Origin: Ceratothoa steindachneri
Taxonomy: Eukaryota > Arthropoda > Malacostraca > Isopoda > Cymothoidae
Direction: 5' to 3'
Assembly (NCBI GenBank): GCA_963969495.1
Contig: OZ018317.1
Location: 29,654,503 to 29,718,502, forward strand
DNA: 64,000 bases
Shown here: piece by piece, positions 43,315 through 54,938 of the stretch
How the letters are laid out: every line of letters starts with the position of its first letter
Numbering within the stretch: the first letter of the stretch is position 1
Translations under genes and position numbers: made by a program
Notes under the pieces: model-generated
The model's input: only the letters and a program-made list of their open reading frames with translations
What the model was told of the DNA's origin: nothing
Databases searched by the model: none

Positions 43315-45020
43315 GACCATTTAAATCATGAGAAATTCTTTTAAGGCCAGGTTAAAAGAGTCTTTTTTTTAGAAGAAGTAGACCTCCCCATCCGTACTCT
43401 TATGCCTCATTTTCTTCCCTACTGGTAGTACTAGTTAGTGGCAATGGAGTGGATGTGTGACCGGTTGAGTGGCGCGGCTCATTTGGAGACGAGCGAGTTC
43501 CATTCCCAGCCGGTGTTACGGAGGAATCCAAGTCCCCGGGACGTAGTTCTGGTCTTTCCCTCCAACAATTCTAAGGCTAATTGTTTTTCCCAATTTCCCT
43601 CCCCTTACCCACCGAATAATTAATGATGTGCACCTTATATGTGTGCCCCCATGAATGTAAATGTGCGCACACGCGGATAAATGGATTCATATACCGACCA
43701 TCCAACGCACACGTTTCAATTCAGCGCGATTCTTTATATTAGGGACTGATGTTGCGTGTGCATGGATGTGTTTTGTGCGAATGTCTGTGAGTAATTATTA
43801 ATTTGTTTGTGTGTATCATCGTAATTGTTCACATTTGGGAATTTAAGGGGAATGTGTATGTATGTACGTGTCTAAATGTCTAAGCCTGCGTTTGTATGAA
43901 TTTCTATATGTAATAGAGGTATGTGTATATGCGAATGTAAGTATATAAAGCTGACGTGGTTGTGAGTGTGAGATGAATATTTTTTTTAGAAAAAATGCAT
44001 ATTGGAGTAGGCCAGCGTGTAATGGTGGATTGGGATGTGTGTATGAGAGGCAAGTCCGAAGAATCTGGTCCATGATTGGTCAGTTGTACAAACTGGCGAC
44101 TGGGCCCAGCCGGGACTGGCCAGTGTCCATTGATCCAACGCTCTTCGCCCCTCCCTCGAAAGCAGGAAGGGGTAGGGCGGGATTGTCCCCCTTTGAGCGC
44201 GCGCCTCTTTCCTCCTCTTCGGCGAATGAGAGAGAGAGAGAAAGAGAGAGAGAGCGCGACAGAGACAAAGAGAGGCTAAACTCGCAACCCATATTATATT
44301 TTCTCGCCATTATATGGAGAGAACAAGGAGAGGAATAGACACCATTAAATACAGAGACAGAATCAATCAGACTAAATTTTGGTCAAACCAACATTCATAC
44401 AGCTCACACAAGTGCACTCGTGCCCACACACCCACATAGGGGTTTATAAATATATACAACCATTCATAACAAAACATAAAAAAGATTTGGAGTGATTTTA
44501 ACGATTATTTACAAGTGATTAAATGAATGTTTGGAAAATAATGACACGGAAAACTTAATAGTGCTGCTTCCAAATGCCCAAATGGGCTGAGAGATGTTTG
44601 TTGGTTCTAAGGCGTGGGTTAGGTTTTGGTTCTGCTTTTCCTGGATCAAATTTCAATTTTCGATGCACGTGGAAAACGAGGATAATTATAGTCAGGGTTT
44701 TTCTCCCTTTTGATTATTTTGGTTCTATTTCATGCATACATACATAATGACGAGTGTATGCACCGACATGTGCGTTTAGTCGAATTTTCGCCTTGGAGAA
44801 AACTTGCTTCCGTGGACTAAATATTTGTTTTTCTGTCGGGTTATATTTATTTTATGCAAATACTCGTATACCAATTCCTTTTCAACAACAGAACACACAC
44901 TAAAAAATGCACACGTGTGCACTCAGAAGCGGTTATGCATATCGAGCGAATTAAGTCCACATTGAGTTACGTTTCTACAAAATTAATTTGTTTCGTCCAA
45001 ATATTTTAAAATGGTCTGAG
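43315..45020. other. No gene recognised; GC-rich segment and (GA)n at 44040-44280
   Basis: The region around 44060-44240 is GC-rich with GATTGGTCAG (inverted CCAAT) and ends in a (GA)n tract at 44229-44275, which could be promoter-like. The flanks are AT/GT-rich. No frame shows known motifs. Confidence 0.35.
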
Positions 45021-45021
45021 A

Positions 45022-45023
<2 letters not shown>

Positions 45024-45118
<95 letters not shown>
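45024..45118. repeat. (TA)n microsatellite
   Basis: About 47 uninterrupted TA units. Confidence 0.98.
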
Positions 45119-45120
<2 letters not shown>

Positions 45121-45449
45121 TTCACGTAGTGGCTTGTAAACGAAGGGTGCTCGATAGCCTAGTTTCAAATCCCGCCATTTGCTCTTTCTTTTCTCCACTC
45201 AAAAGGTTTATTTAAATTATTTTTTCCGACGATAATATTTGTGTATCATTCACTAATTTCATTACTTAACAGTCCTTTATCGATGTTAAAAGAAACAATA
45301 AAGGAAGTTGTCAAATGTATATCATATTATGCAAGCAAAAAAATATAATGGTGGAAATAAGTATATGGACGGAAGATAGAAAGAGCCTAATATTTTGTTG
45401 TTCGACAATCGTTTTGCTTGAGCTGTTTGTTCTCAGGTGTTTTTTTTTA

Positions 45450-46100
45450 TATAAGATCTTACGAAGTTATGCTAGCATCGTGTTGTAATATCTGCCCAAT
45501 CTTTCTTATACATATATACAGTAGCTTCCAATTAGGCGAGGTTTGAAATTTTCCTCTTGTACATTTGTTTCCTTAATATTCGCCAGACATTTTCGATCAG
45601 ATTCAAGTCAGGAGAGTGTTGCAGGAACCACTTGCGAATTGCTTTGGATAATTTCCTTCCTGGAAATTCCAATCAGCCTGTATCCTCAACTTTACAGTGA
45701 ACTTTAAATTGTTGGCCTATATTTGAGGGTACTTGGCTATATTCATTGTCCCATCAATTGTATGTCGACCACCTTTTCCATTAAAAAAGGCCCACACCAT
45801 AATGCTATCATTTTCATGCTTGACAGTGGAGTTTGTGTTCTTCCGATCATAGACGGTTTCATCGCGGTGCCAAACATAGTGAGATGAATTCTGACCAAAG
45901 AGTTAAATTTTGGTCTCATCGGATCAAAGCACATTAGTCCTAAAAATGGTCTAACTTTTCTGATTGTTTCTGAGCAAACTTCCGTCGTACCACCGAGTGA
46001 GGATTCTTCGGAAAAGGGTCCTTGCGCGGAGATCGAGATCTGAGAGCCTGTCTATTGAGCTCATTACGAATTGTTCTTTTCCTAAGTCGTAGAAACATGA
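45450..46100 (-). pseudogene. Tc1-like transposase pseudogene
   Basis: The minus strand reads RKRTIRNELNRQALRSRSPR, NPHSVVRRKFAQKQ, then SDETKI with LFGQNSSHYVWHRDETVYDR, KNTNSTVKHENDSIMVWAFF, HTIDGTMNIAKYPQI and a degraded end. This is the middle of a Tc1-type transposase with the first catalytic Asp (SDET) kept. The N-terminal helix-turn-helix and the last catalytic Glu are missing. Frames shift several times. Confidence 0.82.
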
Positions 46101-46695
46101 GCGTGCAGTTATGCTCTAGTTATCATAGGGTTCCCTCGAAACTGATCTCAGCATTTGTCCACAAGCCTGTTGTGATATTTTCTTCGGAACTCCACTACGA
46201 GGAAGGTTTGCAGTGCTCCTCGAGCTCTCCATTTTTTTTTATTAGTTCAACCTACAGCGCTGAAAAGGAACACACAAGGCTGAAGAAATACTTATATATC
46301 TTTTATCTTCTCTTTGCCGCACAACTGTCTTGCTGTTTAAATGAGTTGAAAGCTCTTCAATTTTAAACACAAGGCAGAATGATGGATGGAGTATGAGGGT
46401 CGGGCTAAATGAGGTTAGGCTAAAAACATACCTAAAATTATAGACAGAACCTATGGAATCTTTCTGGATCTTTGTACACCAAAAAATTATGTAAATAAGC
46501 TAATTTAAAAATATAATATATTCAATTAATGTCTTAATACTTAATTCTACCTTTATTTTGTCTTTGAACGAGAAAATAAATATACTCCTTAGTATCACAA
46601 TATTTAATTTTCTTCTATTAACACAATAAGTAAGTTGTAGGATTGCTTTTCATTTTAAAAGACTGAAATATATATTCCCAATATTTGTTTCACTT

Positions 46696-46697
<2 letters not shown>

Positions 46698-46786
<89 letters not shown>
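46698..46786. repeat. (TA)n microsatellite
   Basis: About 44 TA units. Confidence 0.98.
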
Positions 46787-46788
<2 letters not shown>

Positions 46789-46789
46789 A

Positions 46790-47545
46790 TATTTTTGCTG
46801 TGAGAATCCCCTAATTCTGTAGATACAATGCATTAGAGAGGTTGAAAGTTATGATGGCTTGTTTGGTACTTACATACGAGTATTATTCTCTACATTTCTC
46901 TGGCATCTGTTTCTCTGGTGTAACATTTCTCGCAATACATACTAAGTATGACATAATCTATCCCCCACTTCATTATGTTGGAGTGTTGTTCTGTGCATTG
47001 ATTTTCATTTAATTGTCGGTGTTGTACAGAAGATACAAACATAGCTTTGTGGTCAAATTGGATTAGGTTGGGGTAGGAATCGAATACAGAAAATATTTGT
47101 TTTTTGTTTTCGTGTAAGTAGTGTGTGAGACTATGAAAGGGATAAGAGGATAAAGATTAATCTGCTTAAGATAATATTTATATTGTTTAAAGTATATGCG
47201 TCGATAAATCGCTTGATAATGTATGGGTATTCTTTTATATTACGGTCAAAATTTAGTCTACTTTGCTGCAGTAACGAACCTAACCTAGGATCTTTTGTAA
47301 ACAGTACATTACATGAGCACCTTTGGTTTATTCGTGTGCATTGACCTTGTGTGTGTGTGTGTGTGTGTGTCGTTATATTTGATGCGTTCACAAAGTGTAA
47401 CCGTTCCTAAAATGCGTTAAATTTGAGGGATTAAAAGAATCTCTTTTTCACTCCATTCTAATTACTGAGTTTCTTCGAGTATCTTAATTGAACACATCAT
47501 CCGCCACATAAAAAATACTCCACTCCATTTTAACCTCTTCACTGA
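46790..47545. other. AT-rich DNA with a (GT)n tract; no gene recognised
   Basis: A short (GT)n tract lies at 47349-47370. No frame is supported. Confidence 0.4.
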
Positions 47546-47569
47546 AGGATAGGGTGGAGGGGGGGGAGT

Positions 47570-48065
47570 GCTTTCAAAATTCCCCACACCACTCTCTGCC
47601 TCTCTCCATGTTTCCCCACCTATCTCCATCTCTCCTCGCCTCTTTCCATCTCTCCCCACCGCTTTCCATCTGTCTTCCCTTTCTCCATCTCTCCCCACCG
47701 CTTTCCATCTGTCTTCCCTTTCTCCATCTCCCCCCCCACCTCTTTCCATTTCTCCCACTCTCTCTCCATCTCTCCTCAATTCTCTCGATCTCTCCCTACC
47801 TCTCTCCATCTCTCCCCACCTCTCTCCATCTCTCCCCACCTCTCTCCATCTCTCCCCACCTCTCTCCATATTTCTTCCCACTTCTCGCCATCTCTCCCCA
47901 CCTCTTTCCATATCTCTCCCCACCTCTCTCCATCTCTCCCCCCTTCTCTCCATCTCTCCCCACTTCTCTCCATCTCCCCCACTTCTCTCCATCTCTCCCC
48001 ACTTCTCTCCATCTCCCCCACCTCTTTCCATCTGTCTCCCCCAATAGCTCTCTATCTCTCACCAC
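47570..48065. repeat. 20-bp polypyrimidine minisatellite, about 24 copies
   Basis: The unit is CCACCTCTCTCCATCTCTCC. A 20-bp period is obvious from 47780 to 47880, and variants fill 47570-48065. The strand is almost pure C/T. Several long open frames on both strands are by-products of the repeat and are not genes. Confidence 0.95.
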
Positions 48066-48369
48066 CTCTCGCCACACTAAAACCACGACAATCAAAAAAG
48101 ATCATTATACATATTTTTAAATTCTTTCCCGCCAAATATGTTCAGCCTCTGCACGCATCACACAGGAAATGTATAAACGAAGGAGCATCATTAATATATC
48201 GTTTAATATTTCTCCCTCTCTTTATCTTGTATTAATTTGTTTCATATTCTTTTTACTATTTCTTTCTCAGCCCCAAGAGAGGAAAGTTGGTTGCTCGGGA
48301 GAAAAGGGGAAAGTGAGGATAGAGAGACAGGAGAGAAGGGGAGTTTACCCTCAATTTATTTTCAACTAC

Positions 48370-48600
48370 GAGGTCTGTCATTTTTTCCCTCGTCTCCCCT
48401 CTGTATTTATGCGCGGGGCCGCGCATGCGTAGTAGAACAGAAGAGCTGCTTCTGCTGGCTTGCGTTGACAAAGGCTAAAGCCCTCGTTGCTAAGGCCGAT
48501 CGATGGCCACTGTCCACTCAGCGTTTCCGATTGGTCAATTTGAAGACCTCTCGTTTTGCAACGCGTGCTCTGATTAGTCCACTATGTTTATTTGGCCTAG
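48370..48600. promoter_or_regulatory. Candidate CpG-rich promoter-like segment
   Basis: Contains GCGCGGGGCCGCGC (48411-48424), overlapped by GCGCATGCGT (NRF1-like palindrome). Further on come CCGATTGGTCAATTT (inverted CCAAT) and CTGATTAG, in otherwise AT-rich DNA. No downstream gene was recognised within the window, so this is composition-based only. Confidence 0.25.
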
Positions 48601-50380
48601 ATATAATTTAAAGAGGAAGTATCTATTGAGAAACCCTTCGAAGTTTAATATTGATTAACAAAACAAATATTTATATGTATAAGTCTATTTCTATTCAGCC
48701 ATAAACATACGCAATTCCAAGATAACACCTAAAAATGTTAAAATATAAGAAAAACGAGCTGGCGCAAATATTATATGTACACAAAAGATATTTTCCCTCC
48801 TATTATAGCCTATTAGAAAAATAGAGATCAGTCATAGACTAACTAACGGTAACGTATGAATTCACCATACATAGGTTGCATATTTTATTAAATTACATTT
48901 ATTTGAAGACTATGAAAATCTATTTTTTAGTATTGAAATATATTCTGCAATAACAAGACAGAATTTTCAAACTTAAGTTATGTATATGTATAAGTATAAG
49001 TTGCGGGGGTCAATTTGATAAAAACTTACTACGTAAATAAACTTGATTATGTATACTCTAACCAATGGATCTCTTTCGGAACAGGCCAGGCCAGGCACCG
49101 AATTAAGCGTTCGAGGCTATCACGAGGTTAAGGTTAGGCTAAAGTTAGGCTATGACATTCAAGGGCCGTAGTGTGAGTTCAACCTGTAGTTTAGATTAGG
49201 TTTGGGTAGGTTTGGGAGCAAGGAACTGGCGCAAACCTCTCGCAGAATGTTTTTCCAATCAGTTATGGCTTTTGTTGACATTTTAATTTATTTAGCACAA
49301 TAAACAGTAGTTATCAACACTTCGCACTATACGTGAATGAAATAAACGATTGTTTTAAAATATAATTTTTATTTTCTAATCAAGTGTACTTTCGCAATCC
49401 AACCTTAAATTGCATTAGTGCTTATTAGAGCGCTAAAGGCAACGCGAGGAGACATGTATAGATTTCAATTGATGATTTAAATCACTGCATTACTTTATCC
49501 TCTGACAGAGTGGTCTTCCATTTTCTCTATTATTATGTACACCCACGGGAGGTTGCTCATTGACAATCGATTATAACCTTTCAAATTCCCGCTAATTTCT
49601 TTTTTCCAAGCATACAGAACCCGTTTATCTAAATTTGTACACTAGTTTACGTATCGTCCGTCTTACCTTATCGTCTTGCTTTGTTGAATTTTTTTCAAAC
49701 TTATTTTTTACTTCATTGCACTTCTTTGCTTGTGTTTACCAGATAACCATTGTCACAGATTCCTTCGTATTTATCTTAAGGGTTTGCAGAAAGAAAACAT
49801 AAATTGAACCTTTTCCATTAAAATATGTAGATAAGGAATCTATTTCCATGAGTACATAGATTTTGATAAACATGATTACATATTCTGTCACGCCACATAA
49901 ATTCCTGCGTTGATCAATGAAGAAGGTTTCTTCTGCAGCTTCGTATCATCTTTATGTATTTTTTATATGTTTGTTACATTTAGGATAGGCAAGCTAACCT
50001 AATAATCATTAGTTATGGCATACACCATCCAGTTCATGATGATTATCGCACATGACACACTAAACTTTTTAAAAGTCTGTGTTGTTTAAGCCATTTGATA
50101 ACAGACAGAATCTTGAGTCAACAGATGCACAAGACGAACTAGCAGGTGGAGTCAGGACAGTCGAAATAGGTCAGGTCAGGTCTATTGGGAAAGTTTGGGC
50201 CGTCTGTTGTGTCCGTGATCATGTAAAGAATACCCCCCCCCCCCTCCCAACTCGTTTTTATGACCCCCCTTCCCCCACTTGCTGCTCTAATGGGGAAGTT
50301 CTTCATGTGACCATTATTCTTCATTAGAAAGCTCAGACAAGGAAAGATAGCAAACTCGAGGAAAATTTCCTTGTCAGATT
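48601..50380. other. AT-rich DNA, nothing recognised
   Basis: Short TTAGG-like words occur at 49130-49220 (GTTAAGGTTAGGCTAAAGTT), but no gene or clear array. Confidence 0.4.
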
Positions 50381-50382
50381 CG

Positions 50383-50515
50383 ATTGTTAGGTTGCAGGTT
50401 AGGTCCCCTTGTGTTACTTTGGTTTAAGTAAGATTAAGGTAAGTTAGGTTACGTTAAGTTAACTTGGATTAGACTAAGTTAAATTTGGTAAAGTTAAATT
50501 ACATTAGGTTGTTTG
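50383..50515. repeat. Degenerate (GGTTA)n tract
   Basis: GTTAGGTTGCAGGTTAGG, then GGTAAGTTAGGTTACGTTAA and similar words: a decayed pentamer repeat of the arthropod TTAGG type. Confidence 0.55.
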
Positions 50516-50519
50516 TTTG

Positions 50520-51820
50520 CGTGAGGTTTGATTAGCATAGATTTTGTGATTGTAATATGGGTCATTTTATACTTACCAATTTCCTTGGTTATTTATCACG
50601 TCCTCTACTCCTCTCTTCCCCCTTACCGATCTTAGTTCGTATTTATGTATCTATTGGTTGTTTGTTCGTATGTTTCTTTAAGCGGTTCTTTTAAATACGC
50701 TTCTAACAGTAATCACAAGTCGATTTCTTTGTTATTTGACCATTTTGTCATTCCTGTTCTGGTTACAATTTGTGTCCTTGAGGTTGAAATACACAGAGAG
50801 ACCAGAACGTGCATTGAGATGGTTACCAAGACAAACTAATTTTTTCTCCTGTCTGTCATACAACTCCATATCACTCTCTAGAACATACCCTCATTATGCT
50901 ATATCAGTTTCACTTCTCTTGTTCCACCAAATGAAATTCTTTTTGCATGTACTTTTTACAGCACATAGGAGTATAATGAACACGATAAGTGATAAGATAA
51001 ACAAAAAGCTAATTAGGATACCACACCGTTAATAACAATCCTCAACTGACCGAGTGACTAGGATAATCAACTAATAGGTAAATAGACAAGTGACGAAAAA
51101 CATGACTTAGTCCCAGTTTGATCGTGTGATAGAGCCATTAAGTGAAAAATTGTCTAAATATTTAATTTATTCTAATATTATTCAATAGGTTTAATATAAA
51201 AATATATAGGAAGAATAAATGTGTTCGTAAGCAACAAATGTAGCCATAAAGTACGAAGAAAGATCACCCGCATTTCAAAATAAAGAATTGATTTCTTTAT
51301 GAAAGAGATATTCAAAGGATCTTTAAACCAAATGGGGCTACAAAAATAACAGAAGATAAGGAAAATTGATTAGATAAAATGCTTAAAATGATATAAAATG
51401 CAAAAAGAAATGATCGGTGATGACGCTATGAATCGGAGACAGATGGATAGAAAGACAAAGTAAAAGGCAGATAGAGAGACTAGGAGATAGAGAGCGAGAC
51501 AAATCGACAGGACTGGCAGGAGAGCGGCAGATAGGAAAAAATATGAAACCGAGAGCAAGGAAGATATTAAGAATAAAGAGGATAACTTTTGTGAAAGAAA
51601 GAAGTTGAAAACAGGTTTTCTGCAAGTTTGCTTCGGGTAAACAAGAAATTAATGATCTCTTGGCAAGATGAGACAAGTTTCAAGTGACAAAGCGAGAATA
51701 TAAAAGATATTACGGATTTAAAGGGAATTATACGTCTGAAATGGCTTAAATCCAGTGAAAAAATACATCAATATAGCTTAAATGATAGGTTTAGGAATGT
51801 TATGGATCAATTGCGTGACA
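50520..51820. other. No gene recognised
   Basis: AT-rich; short frames only. Confidence 0.4.
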
Positions 51821-51824
51821 AATA

Positions 51825-51883
<59 letters not shown>
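51825..51883. repeat. (TA)n microsatellite
   Basis: About 28 TA units. Confidence 0.97.
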
Positions 51884-51885
<2 letters not shown>

Positions 51886-51889
51886 GTTG

Positions 51890-52660
51890 GTCAACGGCCT
51901 CACCAAACAAGCTCTCCTTCCTCTGATCACGGTCCAGCGCTTGTGTTTGTCACGTTATTTCTGTCATTGAGCAAGCAAATTTCATCCTCCCATCTTGTGG
52001 CTTGTCCTCTTCTGTGTCTCTTTAGGTATAAATGAGTCAGTTTAAGAGTTCTTATTGAGAAGTCATCACCTGGTGTACAATGGTTAATTCTATAATATAA
52101 ATCCAGATCATCTCTTTCAATTATCTCTTCTGTCTCTGATTTTATTATCATGTTTTTCATTTAGTTGGGCTTTTTGCTCTCTTACAATTTGTAGGTGTTG
52201 CGCTTTCTGCTTTTGTGATCCTTTTGTTTTTTGGTCATTTAGTAGTATCACTTATGTTTATGTTAGATGATATGGTTTTATTTTTATTTGCAAAGTTGCA
52301 CATTGTAAAATAGTCTATTCTATTTTTATTTCAATTTTCTGTTGAGGATTTTATACTATGATAATTAAGTTCATCAAACCTATTTGCCAGTGTAATTAAT
52401 GATAAAGGTATTTTTAATTCAAATTTAGGTGTTTCGTTTCCGTAGGTTTGTTCCTTCGGTGTTGTTTCCGTGGGTTCGTTCTTTTGGTGTTACGTTTCCG
52501 TGGGTTCGTTTTTTTCGTCCAGAGTCTTCAGCGCTCTTGTTTTAGTTATATTTTGACCTTGATCCTGGATTGCTTGAGGTCGCTACCTGTGTCGAAGGAG
52601 CTGATAACGGATATGTTTTGATGATTTTCTCTAGTTGAAGGGTATGTAATTAATCTCATT
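51890..52660 (-). pseudogene. Unrecognised coding-like relic on the minus strand
   Basis: The minus strand gives pieces with ordinary protein-like composition: NISVISSFDTGSDLKQSRIK, NEPTETTPKEQTYGNETPKF, ELKIPLSLITLANRFDELNY, MTIL-free KNMIIKSETEEIIERDDLDL, THLYLKRHRRGQATRWEDE and ICLLNDRNNVTNTSAGP. Stops and frameshifts separate them. A 27-bp unit repeated three times (52430-52525) encodes KNEPTET/PKNEPTET. I do not recognise the family; it might be an ORF1-type protein of a retroelement. Confidence 0.3.
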
Positions 52661-53395
52661 TTTTGTTCCATTTGGTCCGATCCATGTCCATTTTCTCTTT
52701 TGTTTCTTTTGGAAGATGAAATGGAAGGGAGTTTGGGAGGGCTATCAACACTCTTATTTGCATCTCAAGTAGTTTTCACTTTAAGTTAATGATTATGTGT
52801 CTACCACTCTTTCAACCCCCCCCCCCCCAACCTCTTACTGCACCATTATAGTTTGAAACTCCTCCTTTATCACTTTTAGGGAAAAGAAATTCCTTCATTT
52901 TTTATTTTTGATAAATAAACTACCATTTCTCCCATGCTTCGAACAAAAAGATCCCCCTCCCCCTTCCCATGTATTTGGAAACTAGAAAAATACAAAAACC
53001 AGCACAAAATGAAGAATACAAGGTGACAGTATTTAGAAATACATAAAAATGGATATAAATATAATACAAATCCCGTCCCATGCATTTAGATACTACAAAA
53101 ATACCAAATACAGGACAAAATACTGAATCTAAAAGACAGAGGACAATACTTCGAAATAGATTTAAGTGGATATAAATAAAACACCAAAAAAATATTATAT
53201 ATCCCTTAGTATAAAATATAAAATAAAGATTTTAAATATTAAATATACATTGAGAGTTAGTAAATATAATCATAAAATGTAAATTATTAAATATAATGCA
53301 AAATATAAATTATGTATTTACAAAAAAAAAATATATATTTTAAATAAAGAATTAAAAATATACTGCGAATAGGATAGTATATAAAAAAAAGAGAA
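52661..53395. other. AT-rich DNA, nothing recognised
   Basis: A loose repeat of ATACAAAAACCAG/ACAAAATGAAGAATAC near 52985-53130; no gene. Confidence 0.4.
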
Positions 53396-53400
53396 TAATA

Positions 53401-53630
53401 CAGGGTGGGGCGCTTCAAAGTAGCCATGCCCAGATTAAAAAAAATTCTACAAAAACCAATTCTTATTTCGTTTTTAATAAAGTTAAGCAGTTTTTTTTTT
53501 AGTAAATATATTAAAATAAATAATGAAGTTACCTTAAAAACTGCTTAACTTTTTTTAAAACGAAATAGTTTTGGGGTTGTAGAATTTTATTTTAATGTGG
53601 GACGGTCTTTTTTATAACTGTGCTACCCTG
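53401..53630. mobile_element. Palindromic MITE, 230 bp, TA target duplication
   Basis: The left end CAGGGTGGGGCGCTTC and right end reverse complement CAGGGTAGCACAGTTA are flanked by TA (53399-53400 and 53631-53632). The inner arms pair for about 60 bp, for example ATTCTTATTTCGTTTTTAAT with its partner and AGTTAAGCAGTTTTT with AAAAACTGCTTAACT. Nearly the whole element can fold into one hairpin. It has no coding capacity. Confidence 0.85.
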
Positions 53631-53634
53631 TATA

Positions 53635-54895
53635 TAGACAGAATAAAAGAGAATGACAAAGAGAGAGACAGAAGTTGATACAAATACACAAGACAAAATA
53701 AACAAACAAAAAAATATATGTTACGTCCCAATTCTCCTGTTTAATATCAAAAACTACTTCAGAGCTGACCCGAGTGCAATTCCATCGATGGTAATTGCCA
53801 TAATACCCTCTTTACTTCTCTCACTCTGAGTCTGGAGGGGCTAAACTTATCTTCTCATCTCCACATTTGATTTCTTAGAGAGAGTGGCATGCGTCAGAAC
53901 ACCTGAAGGACTTCGAAGTCCATTCAAAGTCAACAGAAAATATATTTGTGAGTCTATTTTGTTCTACCTTATGAATCATAGTTTTTGCTTATGTTTGTTT
54001 CTTCCACAGTTATTGTTTTTGTTGCGGGTTTTTTTGTCATTTGCTAGCATTTTAAATTATTAGAGTGACGTTGTCCTTTTTTTCTTCTTTTTCGGCCATG
54101 CGCTCGTCGTTTTCTACCAGAAAGCTGTAACAAGAAAAACAAAAACAAATGTTTTTATGGGAAAGAGGGCATCTACGAACCCAAGAGAGCCTACGGATTC
54201 AGTATATGTAGGGTGACCCCCCAAACAGGCCTCAACTTATGTGATATCTCCTCGTGACTGTGAGAAGAGCTCCTTCCGAGGGCTTGCTGAAGAGCTTAGA
54301 TAGTTAAAGCATTGCCTTTGTAAGCGCATAATTATAATCGCGCAATTGCAAATAATGCGCGATTTATAAGGCCGAGCTAAAATAGATAAAAGTAAATTTT
54401 CCATTTTCTTCGAAAACAGGGATAACAATTAAAATAGCGAATTGATACGCAAATATTTGTTTGCGTTAGAAAGGCTGTCTTATTCAATACTCTCTCGTAT
54501 AGCACAGAGTTATTTTCTTTGAAACAGATCGATATAATCATTATTATAATTTATTACTTAATTATTATTTATAACGAAGAAAAAACTAACGAAAGGCTAT
54601 AAAAAAAGTGGTAGGTAAGGTCCATAACCAAAGTAAACAGCTTGGAGAGAGAAAAAGAGAGAGAGAGTGGGAAGGAATTTGTTGGGGTGTTTATATAATA
54701 CAGCCTATAAACCTAATAATGATGGAAGAAAAACAGGATTTCTTCATCTGCACATCTTACAAAAAAGATTAAAAATATAAATTCCAATCGCCCTTTGCGT
54801 GAATGGACAACTTCGTCTTTCATCTTCGTCTTTCATTGATATAAAATGAAAGACTGGTTTTTTCTTACACTTTTAAAAACCTAAAAATATGACCG

Positions 54896-54938
<43 letters not shown>

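Noticed and set aside
47462..48120. Long open frames on both strands, up to 189 codons
   Set aside because: They are by-products of the 20-bp polypyrimidine minisatellite; the same repeat is open in several frames on both strands.
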